Notes: generated by a model from the sequence alone, not told the origin. A DNA stretch of 64,000 nucleotides from Virgibacillus litoralis (GCF_017873675.1 NZ_JAGGKK010000015.1:54019-118018); one strand, 5' to 3'. Numbered from the stretch's first letter, positions 8,601 through 18,114 are shown. A program made the numbers and translations.

Positions 8601-8634
8601 AGCCGAAATCCCACCTAATTGGATTTCGGCTTTT
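8601..8634. terminator. Bidirectional terminator between motB and the DUF3006 gene
   Basis: A perfect 11-bp stem AGCCGAAATCC / GGATTTCGGCT with a 9-nt loop and T-rich flanks on both strands. It separates two convergent transcription units. Confidence 0.85.
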
Positions 8635-8640
8635 ATAGAT

Positions 8641-8904
8641 TTATTTCTTCTTAAACTTACTCCCTTTACTTTTGGCACGTAACTTGGCCATTAAATCTGA
8701 TGATTTTTCAGATTCCTTTTGGGTGATTGCTTCATCAATCGAAACAATCTGGTACTCATCATCCACTTTTTCCATGTTGAAATACGTATTTTCACTGCTG
8801 CCTTCAGGTAATTCATCAACCGTAATTACTACTTCTTCCTTGGTTTCCTCCATGAGGATGACAGCTTTGTTATTGTCTTCAATTCGATCTAGTATTCCTT
8901 TCAT
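8641..8904 (-). CDS. DUF3006 domain protein
   Basis: An 87 aa acidic-then-basic protein starting MKGILDRIEDNNKAVIL, the hallmark of DUF3006, and ending in a Lys-rich tail KAKSKGSKFKKK. Its function is unknown. In Bacillaceae this small family is commonly found next to metallo-beta-lactamase-fold (ComEC-like) lipoproteins, as here, with only 3 bp between the genes, so the two probably work together. No catalytic residues can be pointed out. Confidence 0.75.
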   Translation of the reverse strand: MKGILDRIEDNNKAVILMEETKEEVVITVDELPEGSSENTYFNMEKVDDEYQIVSIDEAITQKESEKSSDLMAKLRAKSKGSKFKKK

Positions 8905-8907
8905 GTC

Positions 8908-10178
8908 TTATCCTCCTGTACATGCTAAGCCTTGGCTTTTGATATCGGAGATCCGTGATGGACCGATTCCACTAACATCTGTTAAATCACTGACAGATTG
9001 ATATGGTCTCAATTTAATTAAGTCCTCTGAACGTGCCGGCCCGATATGGATAATTTCCTGTAATTTTTCAGACGATGCTTTGTTGATGTTGATACAGTCA
9101 CCAGTTGATGCCTTATTTTCCGTTGACTCATTTTTATCATTACTGGATGAGTTATCTGAGGAACTACTGCTACTTGGGCTGATCGTGCCGTCATCTTTTG
9201 TCTGGATGGAATAGTCGTTTCCGTCCGTTGTTACAACAATCGTTCCATGAACATCAGTACCAAATAATTTGATCCCAGCGTTTTGGATAAGTGAAACAAC
9301 TTCGGCATGCGGGTGTCCATATTGGTTGTCTGCGCCTGCACTGTAAATGGCTACTTCCGGACTTACCGCATCAATAAAGGCTGGATTACTGGATGTATTG
9401 GATCCATGATGGCCTAATTGCACAATGTCAGCATTTACATTATTTCCGCTGTTTAACATTTCCATTTCGCTATCACGACCAGCATCGCCAGTGAATAAAA
9501 AGCTCACGTCGCCATATGTGAATTTTGCGGAAATGGATTCTTCGTTTGTGTTGCCAGAAATGCTGCCTGGATGGAGGACGGTTATGTCCATCGTACCAAT
9601 TTCAAACGTGTCTCCGGTTCTTGGTTCATCATATCCGGCATCACTTGCCAGAACAGCCTTCATGCCTTGTTGAAATGTTTGTGATGAGCTTTCATTTCCA
9701 GACATCCAAACTTCGCCAACATCAAATGTGTTCATGACTTCTGCCAGTTGCCCGGAGTGATCAGCATCAGCATGACTGACAATGAGTACATCGATAGCAG
9801 AAACACCTTGTGCAGACAGGTAGTTAGCAACTTCATTACCTTGCCAATCTCCTGTATCAAATAAAATAGTGTATTGCTCACCATTACTCTTATATTGAAA
9901 AAGGGTAGCATCAGCTTGTTCAACATCGATGTAGTGAACCTTCAAATCGGATAATGAATTGCTCTTTTTATCAGGTTCTTCATCTGATTTTGAGTTGGTA
10001 GTATTAGTTTCACTTTGGTTTGAATCTTTTTCGTTCGGTTTCTCCTTATCCTGTAATGATTCTTTAACTGATTCCGAGTGGTTTGTGACCGTTTGTTGAT
10101 TAGTTGAACCTTGATCGGGATTTTGCCACATGCTACCAGAACAGCAAAAATCACTATAAATAAATATTTTTTGGGCAC
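8908..10178 (-). CDS. ComEC-like MBL-fold hydrolase with HhH domain; lipoprotein signal frameshifted
   Basis: The main frame (407 aa from ATG 10131) has a Ser/Asn-rich linker, a metallo-beta-lactamase fold with VSHADADHSGQ and LGHHGSNTSSNP metal ligands, then a C-terminal helix-hairpin-helix DNA-binding region (ININKASSEKL, then SVSDLTDVSGIGPSRI). This is the layout of secreted ComEC/ComEA-like nucleases or hydrolases. Just upstream in another frame lies a clear lipoprotein signal, MPKKYLFIVIFAVLVACG (GTG 10178, after GGAGG). Adding one A to the four-A run at 10121-10124 joins the frames as LVACGKNPDQGST. So the gene is probably a lipoprotein broken by a 1-nt deletion or a sequencing error; otherwise the product starts at 10131 and stays in the cytoplasm. 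Confidence 0.75.
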
Positions 10179-10202
10179 CTTAATTTTTTCCTCCAATCGC
10201 CC

Positions 10203-10427
10203 TAACTATTGCTTACTTTTAAGCGTATCAGAGCTATTGGGGAAAATCTATATACAAAATGACCATAATTGAATTTTGAACGGAGTTTTGTATGTGAAAA
10301 ATTAAATTTTTCTAAGTCAAAAATTTAATTTTATTAAAGATAGCTGCTCCGGTTTTCTAATTTTCGTCATGTGCAAATTACGATCTTTCTTGTCATAATA
10401 GAAAAAAGCAAACCAAGGAGCCAACTC
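10203..10427. other. AT-rich intergenic stretch
   Basis: Between the divergent MBL-fold and truncated DUF3006 genes. It is AT-rich with an imperfect inverted pair around 10302-10332 (AAATTAAATTTT / AAATTTAATTTT). No other feature seen. Confidence 0.4.
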
Positions 10428-10727
10428 ATGATTATTGTCTGGAAGCATTATCTGATGGTGCTGTTTTTGCTGTCGTTGTTTAACTCTGACCTGGATTCTA
10501 TCGTTAATACAGAACTGTTTACAACCGGAGTATTGGATCGAATTGAAGATGGTAATCAGGCCGTTATTTTACTGGAAGAACTGCAGGAAGAGCTTGTTGT
10601 ACCATTGTATACATTACCACCAGGGAGTACACCGAATATATGGCTCCGGATTAAAATGCGCGGTGTCTGTCACATCCCAAATTTTAACGAATTTTGTTTT
10701 GTCACAATAACCAAATTAATTAAGTAG
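10428..10727 (+). CDS. Truncated DUF3006 protein with N-terminal membrane segment and repeat-derived tail
   Basis: Start ATG 10428 after AAGGAG. About 99 aa: a hydrophobic segment (IIVWKHYLMVLFLLSLF), then a DUF3006 start TTGVLDRIEDGNQAVILLEE that ends abruptly at NIWLRIK. From about 10657 the DNA is a diverged REP copy (GCGGTGTCTGTCACATCCC), and the last 20 or so residues are its translation, so the true C-terminus has been lost. Its similarity to the DUF3006 gene at 8641 suggests an old paralogue. Likely a decaying gene. Confidence 0.55.
   Translation: MIIVWKHYLMVLFLLSLFNSDLDSIVNTELFTTGVLDRIEDGNQAVILLEELQEELVVPLYTLPPGSTPNIWLRIKMRGVCHIPNFNEFCFVTITKLIK
10659..10711 (+). repeat. REP copy 2 (diverged R2)
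   Basis: CGGTGTCTGTCACATCCC, then a TTTTGTTTTGTCAC tail, similar to but more diverged than the copies at 8546 and 39493. It overlaps the 3' end of the truncated DUF3006 gene. Confidence 0.5.
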
Positions 10728-10790
10728 TCCTGTTAAAACCACAATCGAATCTCAAACAAAAAAAGTGGCATCTATGAGGAAAAAATTATT

Positions 10791-10860
10791 TTCAACTAAG
10801 GCTTATCTATATTAATCGAATCTAATGCCACTTTCTTGGCATTAGATTCGATTAATATAG
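10791..10860 (+). repeat. R1 fragment joined to a perfect 23-bp inverted repeat
   Basis: 10791-10812 carries the R1 core CAACTAAGGCTTATCTATAT. Directly overlapping is a perfect 23-bp inverted repeat, 10807-10829 paired with 10838-10860, with loop ACTTTCTT. Its arm AATCGAATCT is also present once more at 10743. It could act as a terminator for either flanking gene but lacks a clear T-run. Confidence 0.7.
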
Positions 10861-10895
10861 TAGGAGGAAGCACCTAAAAGGCACTTCCTCCTACT
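10859..10895 (-). terminator. Hairpin at the end of the symporter operon
   Basis: A 12-bp perfect stem AGTAGGAGGAAG / CTTCCTCCTACT plus a short inner CCT/AGG pairing, placed 8 bp past the stop of the minus-strand symporter. The T-run is weak. Confidence 0.5.
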
Positions 10896-10903
10896 AAATT
10901 TTA

Positions 10904-12364
10904 TTATAATGCTTCTTCCGTTGTGCCTAACTCTATCTTCTCGTCCTTATCTGGCATTAATAAGCTAAATACGATACCGAAAAATAGAGCTATGAAAAAG
11001 GTGGAAAACTTTGATGTGATCATTTCCTCTAGTGGTGTGCTAATCCAAATTAACGTAGATATTAAGCCTGATAGGATAGTAGCAATAACACCAGCACCTG
11101 AGTAACGTTTCCAGAAAAATGTCATTAAAATAGCTGGTGATAGTGTACAGCCGACCCCTGCCCAGGCCCAACTGACAACAAGATACAGCAACGATTCAGA
11201 CACAAGTGCAATTGTCATTCCAACTAATCCGAAAAATACAACAGAGGCACGAGATATCCAGATTAATTGTTTCTCTGTTAAATCAATCCCCATTGCTTTG
11301 TGAATAATATCCTCACTGACAGAACTTGTAACCACCATTAGCTGTGAATCAGCAGTGGTAATAATTGCAGCCAAGATTCCTGCAAGCAGGATACCGGCGA
11401 TCCAAGGTGGCATTAAGTCCAGAATCATTGTTGGCAGGATGATTTCAACATCGGCAAAAGATCCCTGACTGTACATTGCAATTGCGCATATACCGATTAA
11501 GAATGCACCGCTGTATGCGAGAACTGTCCAAATGATTGCAACTACACTGCCTTGATTAGCTTCTTTATCGTTTTTAAGTGCCATGAAACGAGCACTAAGC
11601 TGTGGCTGTCCCCCTAAAAATCCAAAGAACCAGGAGAAGTTGTTGAAGAATAATACGCCGATAGCAAATCCAGTTAATCCACCAAACCAATTATTGTAGG
11701 AATTTCCTGCATCGGCAAGTGATTGACTGATTGATAAGTCGTTTGTGTTAATGTAAATAAGTGCAACAATAGGTAAAATGACTAATGTGATTAACATCAT
11801 GATACTTTGAATCATGTCTGTCCAAACCACTGATATAAATCCGCCAGCAAATGCAATAATAATTATGATAATAGTAGCTAGAATCACGCCAGCTGTGGGT
11901 GACATACCAAATGTTGTGAAAAGCATTTTGCCAGCACCAGCCATTTGTGCACCTACATAAAACATTAGAAATCCCGCAATAAGGATACTTGTCAGCCAGC
12001 GAATAATATTGGCTTTTTCACCAAAACGCGCTGCAAGGTAATCTGGGAGTGTGAGGACGTTGTATTTATTGGTCTCTCTCATAAATTTTTTGGCTAAGAA
12101 TAACCAGGCAAATAAAATACCAATTGCGATACCGGCAGCTACCCAAACACCTGATAACCCTGTCATAAATACAAAACCAGTATACCCTAATAGTAACCAT
12201 GCTGATTCGCCAGTTGCACGTTCGGAAAAGGCAAGTGCCCATCCAGGTAACTTTTTTCCACCTAGTAAAAAGTCAGAATGTGTCTTACTTTTTTTACTGA
12301 AATAGTAACCAATAGCCAATATTACTAAGCAATACAGAATAAATTCGATTAAAATTATATTCAT
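10904..12364 (-). CDS. Sodium:solute symporter (SSS family), PutP/proline-like
   Basis: About 486 aa, with some 13 membrane helices. PutP-like landmarks are SDFLLGGKKLPGWALAFSE at the first loop, ESAWLLLGYTGFVFMTGLSG in helix 2, TLPDYLAARFG, and ITTADSQLMVVTSSVSED in the late Na+-site helix. The frame can be read from 12379, but that ATG lies inside the ribosome binding site ATGGAGGG; I prefer ATG 12364. It follows the FAD oxidoreductase on the same strand after 103 bp and faces a CdaR-type regulator. Substrate probably proline or a related cyclic amino acid; this is inferred from family and context. Confidence 0.85.
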   Translation of the reverse strand: MNIILIEFILYCLVILAIGYYFSKKSKTHSDFLLGGKKLPGWALAFSERATGESAWLLLGYTGFVFMTGLSGVWVAAGIAIGILFAWLFLAKKFMRETNKYNVLTLPDYLAARFGEKANIIRWLTSILIAGFLMFYVGAQMAGAGKMLFTTFGMSPTAGVILATIIIIIIAFAGGFISVVWTDMIQSIMMLITLVILPIVALIYINTNDLSISQSLADAGNSYNNWFGGLTGFAIGVLFFNNFSWFFGFLGGQPQLSARFMALKNDKEANQGSVVAIIWTVLAYSGAFLIGICAIAMYSQGSFADVEIILPTMILDLMPPWIAGILLAGILAAIITTADSQLMVVTSSVSEDIIHKAMGIDLTEKQLIWISRASVVFFGLVGMTIALVSESLLYLVVSWAWAGVGCTLSPAILMTFFWKRYSGAGVIATILSGLISTLIWISTPLEEMITSKFSTFFIALFFGIVFSLLMPDKDEKIELGTTEEAL

Positions 12365-12467
12365 TCGTAAACCCTCCATTTAATTTGTAATCGCTTACAT
12401 ATTTCTTGTGCAATAGCTTTAATTTGGTACCATTTAAATAATCCTCCTTCTATATAATCAATATTAA

Positions 12468-13634
12468 TTACACAATTGCACCTTCAATAAGTAAATCTTT
12501 TTCTGCAAAACGTTCAAATCGGAGTTGTGATAAATTAAGTGTTTGATAGTTTCCGGTACGGATTAATTCGGATAAACCTTTACCCACAGCTGGTGCCTGC
12601 TGCATCCCATGTCCGCTGAACCCACAGGCTAAATAGTAACCATTTACCTCTGGATGTTCACCGATAATCGCATTTTGGTCCTCTGTATTATGGCTGTACA
12701 TTCCTGCCCAGCCACTGATGATCTTTGCATATAGAAAATTATCAATCCGATGTCCGAGAATAGGCCATAATTGTTCCAGGAAAAGTTCGCGCGACCATTT
12801 AAAATCGATCCCTGGCTTGACTTTTTCCGAGAATCCTACAATCAGACTCTGTCCTTCATGACGGAAATAAACCCCGGTCGGGTCAACTGTTAGAGGAAGT
12901 TTATATGTTAAGGGTTCTGCGATGTCAAACTGGATAATCTGTCTTTTTAATGGAATAACAGGAACAGGACAGTTAATTGTTTCACTTAAAGCTGGTGCCC
13001 AAGGACCGGCGCAGTTTATAACGATTGGTGCGTGATAGGTATCGCCATTTTCCAATTGTACACCGATGACTTCCTGATCATTTTTTAATATAGTTTCGAC
13101 TGGTTCATATACATAGGATGCTCCAAGCTGTTTTGCCTTTTTGACATATCCTTGCATAACCGAATAGGGATCGAGATATCCGTCTTCTGCACAATACAAC
13201 CCTCCTTGTAAGTCATCTGTATTTAATTCAGGGATAATGGTTACTAATTCTTCACGTGATAAAAATTCAGATGGAACACCATGTTCACGCTGTAAGTTCG
13301 CTTGTTTTTGTAATTGATCCATGTTTTCATTTTTAGCTAAGAATAAATAGCCTTGTTGCTGAAAGTTTATCTCAGCTTTCTCGCCGTTAATTGCCATGTC
13401 TTCAGGAAATGATTTGTATTGTTGTAAACTGTAGCGACTAATTTGAATGTTGATCGCTGTGGTGAATAGCTGCCGAATGCCTCCAGCACTTCTAGGGGTT
13501 GAGGAAAATTCATATATAGGGTCTTTCTCAAAAACTGTTATTTTGCCTGTGTAACCATCATTTAGCAGGTTATAAGCAACACTCGAACCGATTACACTCC
13601 CACCAATAATGATGATATCTGATGTTTTTTGCAT
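12468..13634 (-). CDS. FAD-dependent oxidoreductase, DAO family (D-amino acid / sarcosine oxidase type)
   Basis: A 388 aa flavoenzyme with an N-terminal Rossmann dinucleotide motif IIIGGSVIGSSVAYNLL, the DAO-family stretch STPRSAGGIRQLF (His replaced by Arg-Gln, as in sarcosine/glycine-oxidase relatives), CAGPWAPAL, and the C-terminal FAD loop GYYLACGFSGHGMQQAPAVG. ATG 13634 follows GAGGTG. It oxidises the C-N bond of a secondary or D-amino acid to an imine. It heads a two-gene operon with the proline-type symporter and is divergent from a regulator whose downstream gene is a putative imine reductase, so D-proline or a related compound is a reasonable substrate. Confidence 0.8.
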   Translation of the reverse strand: MQKTSDIIIIGGSVIGSSVAYNLLNDGYTGKITVFEKDPIYEFSSTPRSAGGIRQLFTTAINIQISRYSLQQYKSFPEDMAINGEKAEINFQQQGYLFLAKNENMDQLQKQANLQREHGVPSEFLSREELVTIIPELNTDDLQGGLYCAEDGYLDPYSVMQGYVKKAKQLGASYVYEPVETILKNDQEVIGVQLENGDTYHAPIVINCAGPWAPALSETINCPVPVIPLKRQIIQFDIAEPLTYKLPLTVDPTGVYFRHEGQSLIVGFSEKVKPGIDFKWSRELFLEQLWPILGHRIDNFLYAKIISGWAGMYSHNTEDQNAIIGEHPEVNGYYLACGFSGHGMQQAPAVGKGLSELIRTGNYQTLNLSQLRFERFAEKDLLIEGAIV

Positions 13635-13809
13635 TAAATCACCTCAAATTAATAGTTAGATAATTCTTAACATTTTATTTATAACGTAATATGCTAAGTA
13701 AAGTCTATGGGCACTTTACACAAAATACAGAAAAAAAATAAGGTATATTATTATTTTAAATATTGTGATAATATTAAATTGTACAGGTTATAAGTGGGAG
13801 GAAACTGTA

Positions 13810-14982
13810 ATGGATGGCTTTGTACAATTTGCACAAAATACAGTGAAAGCGGTTTCAGAAATCTTGCCATTTCCAATTAGTGTAAGTGATGAACAAGGTT
13901 ATATAATCGGAGATACAAATCCTTTGCGAATTGGAACGATACACACACCATCAATTGAGGTTATCAAAGCTAATAAAGTCATTTTATTTACCGAAGAAAA
14001 AACAATCCATATGGAAAATGTACTGCCTGGAGTTGCTGTTCCTCTTAATTTTGAAAACAAACCTGTTGGTGTTCTTGGTATTATTGGAAATCCAAAAGAG
14101 GTTGAATCCTATGCGTATCTGGTGAAAAAATATGTGGAGATGATGTGGCAGGAAACACTCCATGTTCAAATTGAGAACTTGGAAGCTATGACATTGGAAT
14201 CGTTTGTCCAGTATATTCTATTAAATGAATCTATTAATCATGAGCAAATCAGTCATTACTGTGAGTTGCTTCATATTGAATCAAATCGGAAGCGTACGTG
14301 TATTGTAATAGATATCGGTGATTACTTTCTGACGAATATGCAAGATAAACAGGGGACTATTCCACCTGAGCACATGAAAAAGACAATACTGGACTGTATT
14401 GTTCGTGCATTTAACGGGGGCCAGCAAGATGTATGTGCATTCTTGAACACAGAAAGAATTGTCTTTTTAAAGTGCATTCCCAGTGAAGAAGATTTTCTAA
14501 GGTTTATGAATGAATTTAGAGATTGCAGCATTCACTTGCTGGAAATGTTTCGCGTATTTAAACTCACTGACGTAATCATTGCCTCAGGAAATATCTGCTC
14601 ATCTTTGGATCATGTAGCTCAATCTTATTGGGAAGCAGATTCGCTTATAAAATTCTCCCACAAATCCCTGATCACACCAAAAATCTATTCTTATTTCGAT
14701 TGGGATATATTAATTGAGATGCTTCCACATCAGCTTGGTCTAAACATGCAAAGGATACTTGTCCAACGCTTGCAACCGCTACTAGACGATGATGCATTTT
14801 CAGAGCTGAAACATGATTTCATTTCCTACTGCAATAATAATATGAATATAAGTAAAGCGGCTGAGGAATTATTTATCCACCGGAACACATTAATCTATCG
14901 GCTGAAAAAAATAAACAAGATTACAGGCCTTGACACAAGCTGTTTCGAACATTGCACACTACTGTATTTTGTGCTGAAGTAA
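13810..14982 (+). CDS. CdaR/PucR-type transcriptional regulator
   Basis: About 390 aa. The N-terminal half resembles the sugar-diacid recognition (CdaR) domain (FVQFAQNTVKAVSEILPFPI, GVAVPLNFENKPVGVLGIIG). The middle is GGDEF-like/CdaR spacer, and the C-terminal end is a PucR/Fis-like helix-turn-helix, NNMNISKAAEELFIHRNTLIYRL. ATG 13810 after GTGGGAGG is preferred to the longer frame at 13765, whose extra residues are not family-like. It is divergent from the oxidoreductase-symporter operon and 67 bp upstream of the ornithine-cyclodeaminase-family gene, so it probably activates both in response to the substrate. Confidence 0.8.
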   Translation: MDGFVQFAQNTVKAVSEILPFPISVSDEQGYIIGDTNPLRIGTIHTPSIEVIKANKVILFTEEKTIHMENVLPGVAVPLNFENKPVGVLGIIGNPKEVESYAYLVKKYVEMMWQETLHVQIENLEAMTLESFVQYILLNESINHEQISHYCELLHIESNRKRTCIVIDIGDYFLTNMQDKQGTIPPEHMKKTILDCIVRAFNGGQQDVCAFLNTERIVFLKCIPSEEDFLRFMNEFRDCSIHLLEMFRVFKLTDVIIASGNICSSLDHVAQSYWEADSLIKFSHKSLITPKIYSYFDWDILIEMLPHQLGLNMQRILVQRLQPLLDDDAFSELKHDFISYCNNNMNISKAAEELFIHRNTLIYRLKKINKITGLDTSCFEHCTLLYFVLK

Positions 14983-15049
14983 GCTGAGTATTTATAAATA
15001 TGTTAAGGTAGAATACATAATATTATGAAAATAAAGGAGGCTGTATGAT

Positions 15050-15979
15050 ATGTTATCAAATAAAGAGATTAACAAAGCAATATCGATGAGAGATGTAATA
15101 GACTCCATTGAAAACTATTATTTGCAGAATAAGTCTAGTAATGAGATAACACCTGATCGTATGCATATTGATGATGAGGATAACACAGCATTATTGATGC
15201 CAGCATTTTATGGTGATTACTATGCAACAAAATTAGTAGGAGTAGCCCCTAACAATACGAAGCTGGATAAGCCGTCGATACATGGGTTAATGGTGCTCTA
15301 TAATCGAAAAACACTCGAACCTCTTATGACGTTTGATGCAATGCCAATAACTGCTTTACGTACTGGTGCCCTTGGTGGGTTAGGAATGAAATATTTATCA
15401 GATCAGAATGCTTCCTCGATTGGAATTATAGGCACAGGTACCCAAGGGTGGAGTCATTTGCAATCAGCATGCGCTGTACGATCAATTGAAACAGTATATG
15501 TTTATAATCGCAGCAATAAAAAATTAAAAGAATTCATTACAAAAGCAAAAAATGAATATCCTGATTTAACTGTAAGACAAGCAGAATTACCAGAATTAAT
15601 CAGAAGTTCAGATATCATTATTACAACAACAACATCTAAAACACCGGTCTTACCTGATATGGATCCATCGGTTTGGAAGGGAAAACAAGTTATGGCAGTT
15701 GGGTCTTTTAAACCTTCCATGCAGGAACTTCCTGATTCTTTTTTATCTGCAGTAGATGAATTTTACGTTGATGCATACAGCGCATTCCACGAATCAGGGG
15801 ATATGATTCGGGCGAAGCACTTTGGGGCGAATGAAAACAATACTTTGTCACTGGAAAAAATGATTAAGCAACAACATAGACCGACCAATATTTCGGGCAA
15901 AACTTTATTGTTTAAGTCTGTTGGTATTGGTATTTTTGATTTGATTACATCTAAGGAAATCTATGAAAAATTAAGTTAA
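15050..15979 (+). CDS. Ornithine cyclodeaminase / mu-crystallin family imine reductase
   Basis: A 309 aa NAD(P)-dependent protein of the OCD/mu-crystallin fold. The N-terminal substrate part has MLSNKEINKAISMRDVIDSIE and DAMPITALRTGALGGLG. The Rossmann motif is GIIGTGTQGWSHLQSA and the later block is VMAVGSFKPSMQELP. Family members are ornithine cyclodeaminase, alanine dehydrogenase, delta-1-pyrroline-2-carboxylate reductase or EutC. Next to a proline-type symporter and a DAO-type oxidase, pyrroline-2-carboxylate reductase is the best guess. A EutC-like role with the eutB gene at 54404 is possible, but that gene is 38 kb away. Confidence 0.75.
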   Translation: MLSNKEINKAISMRDVIDSIENYYLQNKSSNEITPDRMHIDDEDNTALLMPAFYGDYYATKLVGVAPNNTKLDKPSIHGLMVLYNRKTLEPLMTFDAMPITALRTGALGGLGMKYLSDQNASSIGIIGTGTQGWSHLQSACAVRSIETVYVYNRSNKKLKEFITKAKNEYPDLTVRQAELPELIRSSDIIITTTTSKTPVLPDMDPSVWKGKQVMAVGSFKPSMQELPDSFLSAVDEFYVDAYSAFHESGDMIRAKHFGANENNTLSLEKMIKQQHRPTNISGKTLLFKSVGIGIFDLITSKEIYEKLS

Positions 15980-16120
15980 GGTTCAATAGCTTATGAATAG
16001 GAATTGACTCTATTCGTAAATTACCATCCTAAAAAAATACCTTTTCAATTTCAGCTGTTAGTGGTAGAATTTTATATTAAATTATTAGAATAGTTTTACA
16101 AAGGAAGGGTAGGGCTGGTT

Positions 16121-17800
16121 ATGGGTAAAGACTTACGGATAAAAAGTAATGTGTTCAGTGATAGCTTTTTGAGAGCGCCAAACCGTGCGATGCTTCGTGC
16201 AGTTGGTGTTACAGATGATGATTTTAAAAAGCCAATGATTGGTGTTGCAAGTACATGGAGTGAGGTGACACCCTGTAACATTCACCTGAATGATTTGGCG
16301 GTTAGCTCCAAGAAAGGGGCTAAAGAAGCTGGCGGTGTTCCGCTTATGTTTAATACGATAACAGTTTCTGATGGAATTTCCATGGGCACGAGTGGTATGC
16401 GTTATTCACTTCCAAGCCGGGATCTTATTGCTGATTCAATTGAGACGGTTACTGGTGCGGAAAATTTGGATGGACTTGTTGCAATTGGTGCCTGTGATAA
16501 AAATATTCCCGGTTGTATGATTGGGATTGCTAATAGTGAGGTTCCGTCTGTTTTTGTATATGGCGGAACTATTTCCCCTGGTTCCCATGGCGGAAAGGAT
16601 ATTGACATTGTGTCGGTATTTGAAGGAGTAGGTAAACATAACAATGGGGACATTGATGATCAGGAGCTAAAAGCGATTGAATGTAATGCATGTCCTGGTG
16701 CAGGTGCCTGTGGCGGGATGTATACTGCTAACACGATGGCGTCAGCGGTGGAAGCAATGGGAATGAGTTTGCCTGGAAGTTCCTCGAATCCAGCTGAATC
16801 AAAGGAAAAAGCAGATGATTGCGCTGCTGCAGGTGAAGCTGTATATCAATTACTGGAAAAAGGTATTTATCCAAAAGATATTATGACAAAAGAAGCATTT
16901 GAGAATGCAATAACAGTAGTGATGGCACTGGGCGGATCAACGAATGCTGTTCTTCATTTGCTGGCGATGGCTCATGCGATTGATGTTGATTTGAGCATTG
17001 ATGACTTTAACAGAATGCAGGAACAAGTTCCACATCTTGCTGATATGAAGCCGAGTGGCAAATATGTTATGCAGGACCTGCATAATGCAGGTGGTGTGCA
17101 GGCTGTCATGAAGCTTCTTCATGAGGAAGGATATTTGCATGGGGATTGTCTTACAGTAACTGGAAAAACAGTTGCCGAAAATTTAGCTGAGGCACCTTCA
17201 TTAGAGGATGATCAGAAAGTAATTATGCCATTTGATAATCCTATGCGTGCGGATGGTCCATTGATTGTTCTAAAAGGTAATTTGGCACCGCGCGGCGCAG
17301 TGGCGAAAGTGTCTGGTGTAAAAGTCAGTCGTCATACTGGTCCGGCGCGTGTGTTTAATACGGAGAACGAGGCTTCGGCAGCAATTAGTGAGAATAAGAT
17401 TGCTGAAGGTGATGTTGTAGTGATCCGCTATGTTGGTCCAAAAGGTGGTCCTGGTATGCCTGAGATGCTGTCGATTTCAAGTTTGCTTGTCGGAAAGGGA
17501 CTTGGAGAGAAGGTGGCATTGTTGACTGACGGCAGATTTTCTGGAGGAACTCATGGACTTGTGGTAGGTCATATTGCACCGGAAGCACAGGATGGCGGTC
17601 CAGTAGCGCTTCTACAGGAAAATGACCTTGTTACAATTGATTCGGAGCAAAAGGAGATTTCATTTGAAATTTCTGAAGATGAATTACAGCGTCGTAAGGA
17701 TGAATGGACAGCTCCACCTATGTACAAAAAAGGTGTGTTAGGTAAATATGCTCATACGGTTTCCTGTTCTTCAAAAGGAGCAGTGACTGATTTTAAATAG
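16121..17800 (+). CDS. ilvD: Dihydroxy-acid dehydratase
   Basis: A 559 aa Fe-S dehydratase for the third common step of valine and isoleucine synthesis. Cluster ligands appear in [13 protein letters not shown] and [18 protein letters not shown]. Also present are GMSLPGSSS and the C-terminal [20 protein letters not shown] 16121 follows GGAAGGG. Unlike in B. subtilis it stands by itself upstream of the ilvB-leuD operon, with its own terminator, so it is not under the T-box that governs the rest. Confidence 0.96.
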   Translation: MGKDLRIKSNVFSDSFLRAPNRAMLRAVGVTDDDFKKPMIGVASTWSEVTPCNIHLNDLAVSSKKGAKEAGGVPLMFNTITVSDGISMGTSGMRYSLPSRDLIADSIETVTGAENLDGLVAIGACDKNIPGCMIGIANSEVPSVFVYGGTISPGSHGGKDIDIVSVFEGVGKHNNGDIDDQELKAIECNACPGAGACGGMYTANTMASAVEAMGMSLPGSSSNPAESKEKADDCAAAGEAVYQLLEKGIYPKDIMTKEAFENAITVVMALGGSTNAVLHLLAMAHAIDVDLSIDDFNRMQEQVPHLADMKPSGKYVMQDLHNAGGVQAVMKLLHEEGYLHGDCLTVTGKTVAENLAEAPSLEDDQKVIMPFDNPMRADGPLIVLKGNLAPRGAVAKVSGVKVSRHTGPARVFNTENEASAAISENKIAEGDVVVIRYVGPKGGPGMPEMLSISSLLVGKGLGEKVALLTDGRFSGGTHGLVVGHIAPEAQDGGPVALLQENDLVTIDSEQKEISFEISEDELQRRKDEWTAPPMYKKGVLGKYAHTVSCSSKGAVTDFK

Positions 17801-17810
17801 TTTTTAGATG

Positions 17811-17838
17811 CCCCGGATAATACCGGGGTTACTTTTTT
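17811..17838 (+). terminator. Rho-independent terminator of ilvD
   Basis: Stem CCCCGG / CCGGGG with loop ATAATA, then TTAC and a run of six T. Confidence 0.85.
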
Positions 17839-17873
17839 GGTGGTTAAGAGTCTATAGAACTTCGATCGGATAT

Positions 17874-18114
17874 GTTTATCAACCTGAAATTGGATATATC
17901 AACCGAAATGGGAGGATATCGACTTGAAATTTGGCTTATCAACCAGATGTGTAATTTATCAACCGAAATGGAGGGATATCGGCTTGAAATTTAGTTTATC
18001 AACTGGAATATGAATATATCGACCTAAATGTGAACTTTAACCGGATATCTGAACTTCAACCCAATATCGAGAACTTCAACCAGATATCAAAAACATCAAC
18101 CTCATAGCGGACAA
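17874..18114 (+). repeat. R4: about twelve degenerate 20-bp tandem units
   Basis: Head-to-tail units of 19-22 bp with consensus TTATCAACCNGAAATNTGNA. Examples are TTATCAACCTGAAATTGGA, TATCAACCGAAATGGGAGGA, TATCGACTTGAAATTTGG and TTCAACCAGATATC. They fill the gap between the ilvD terminator and the ilv-leu promoter. No open frame; not homogeneous like a recent expansion. Confidence 0.8.

Noticed and set aside
15050..15979. EutC partner of eutB
   Set aside because: Same OCD family, but it is 38 kb away and cotranscribed with a separate regulator, so a pyrroline-2-carboxylate reductase role fits its neighbours better; not excluded.
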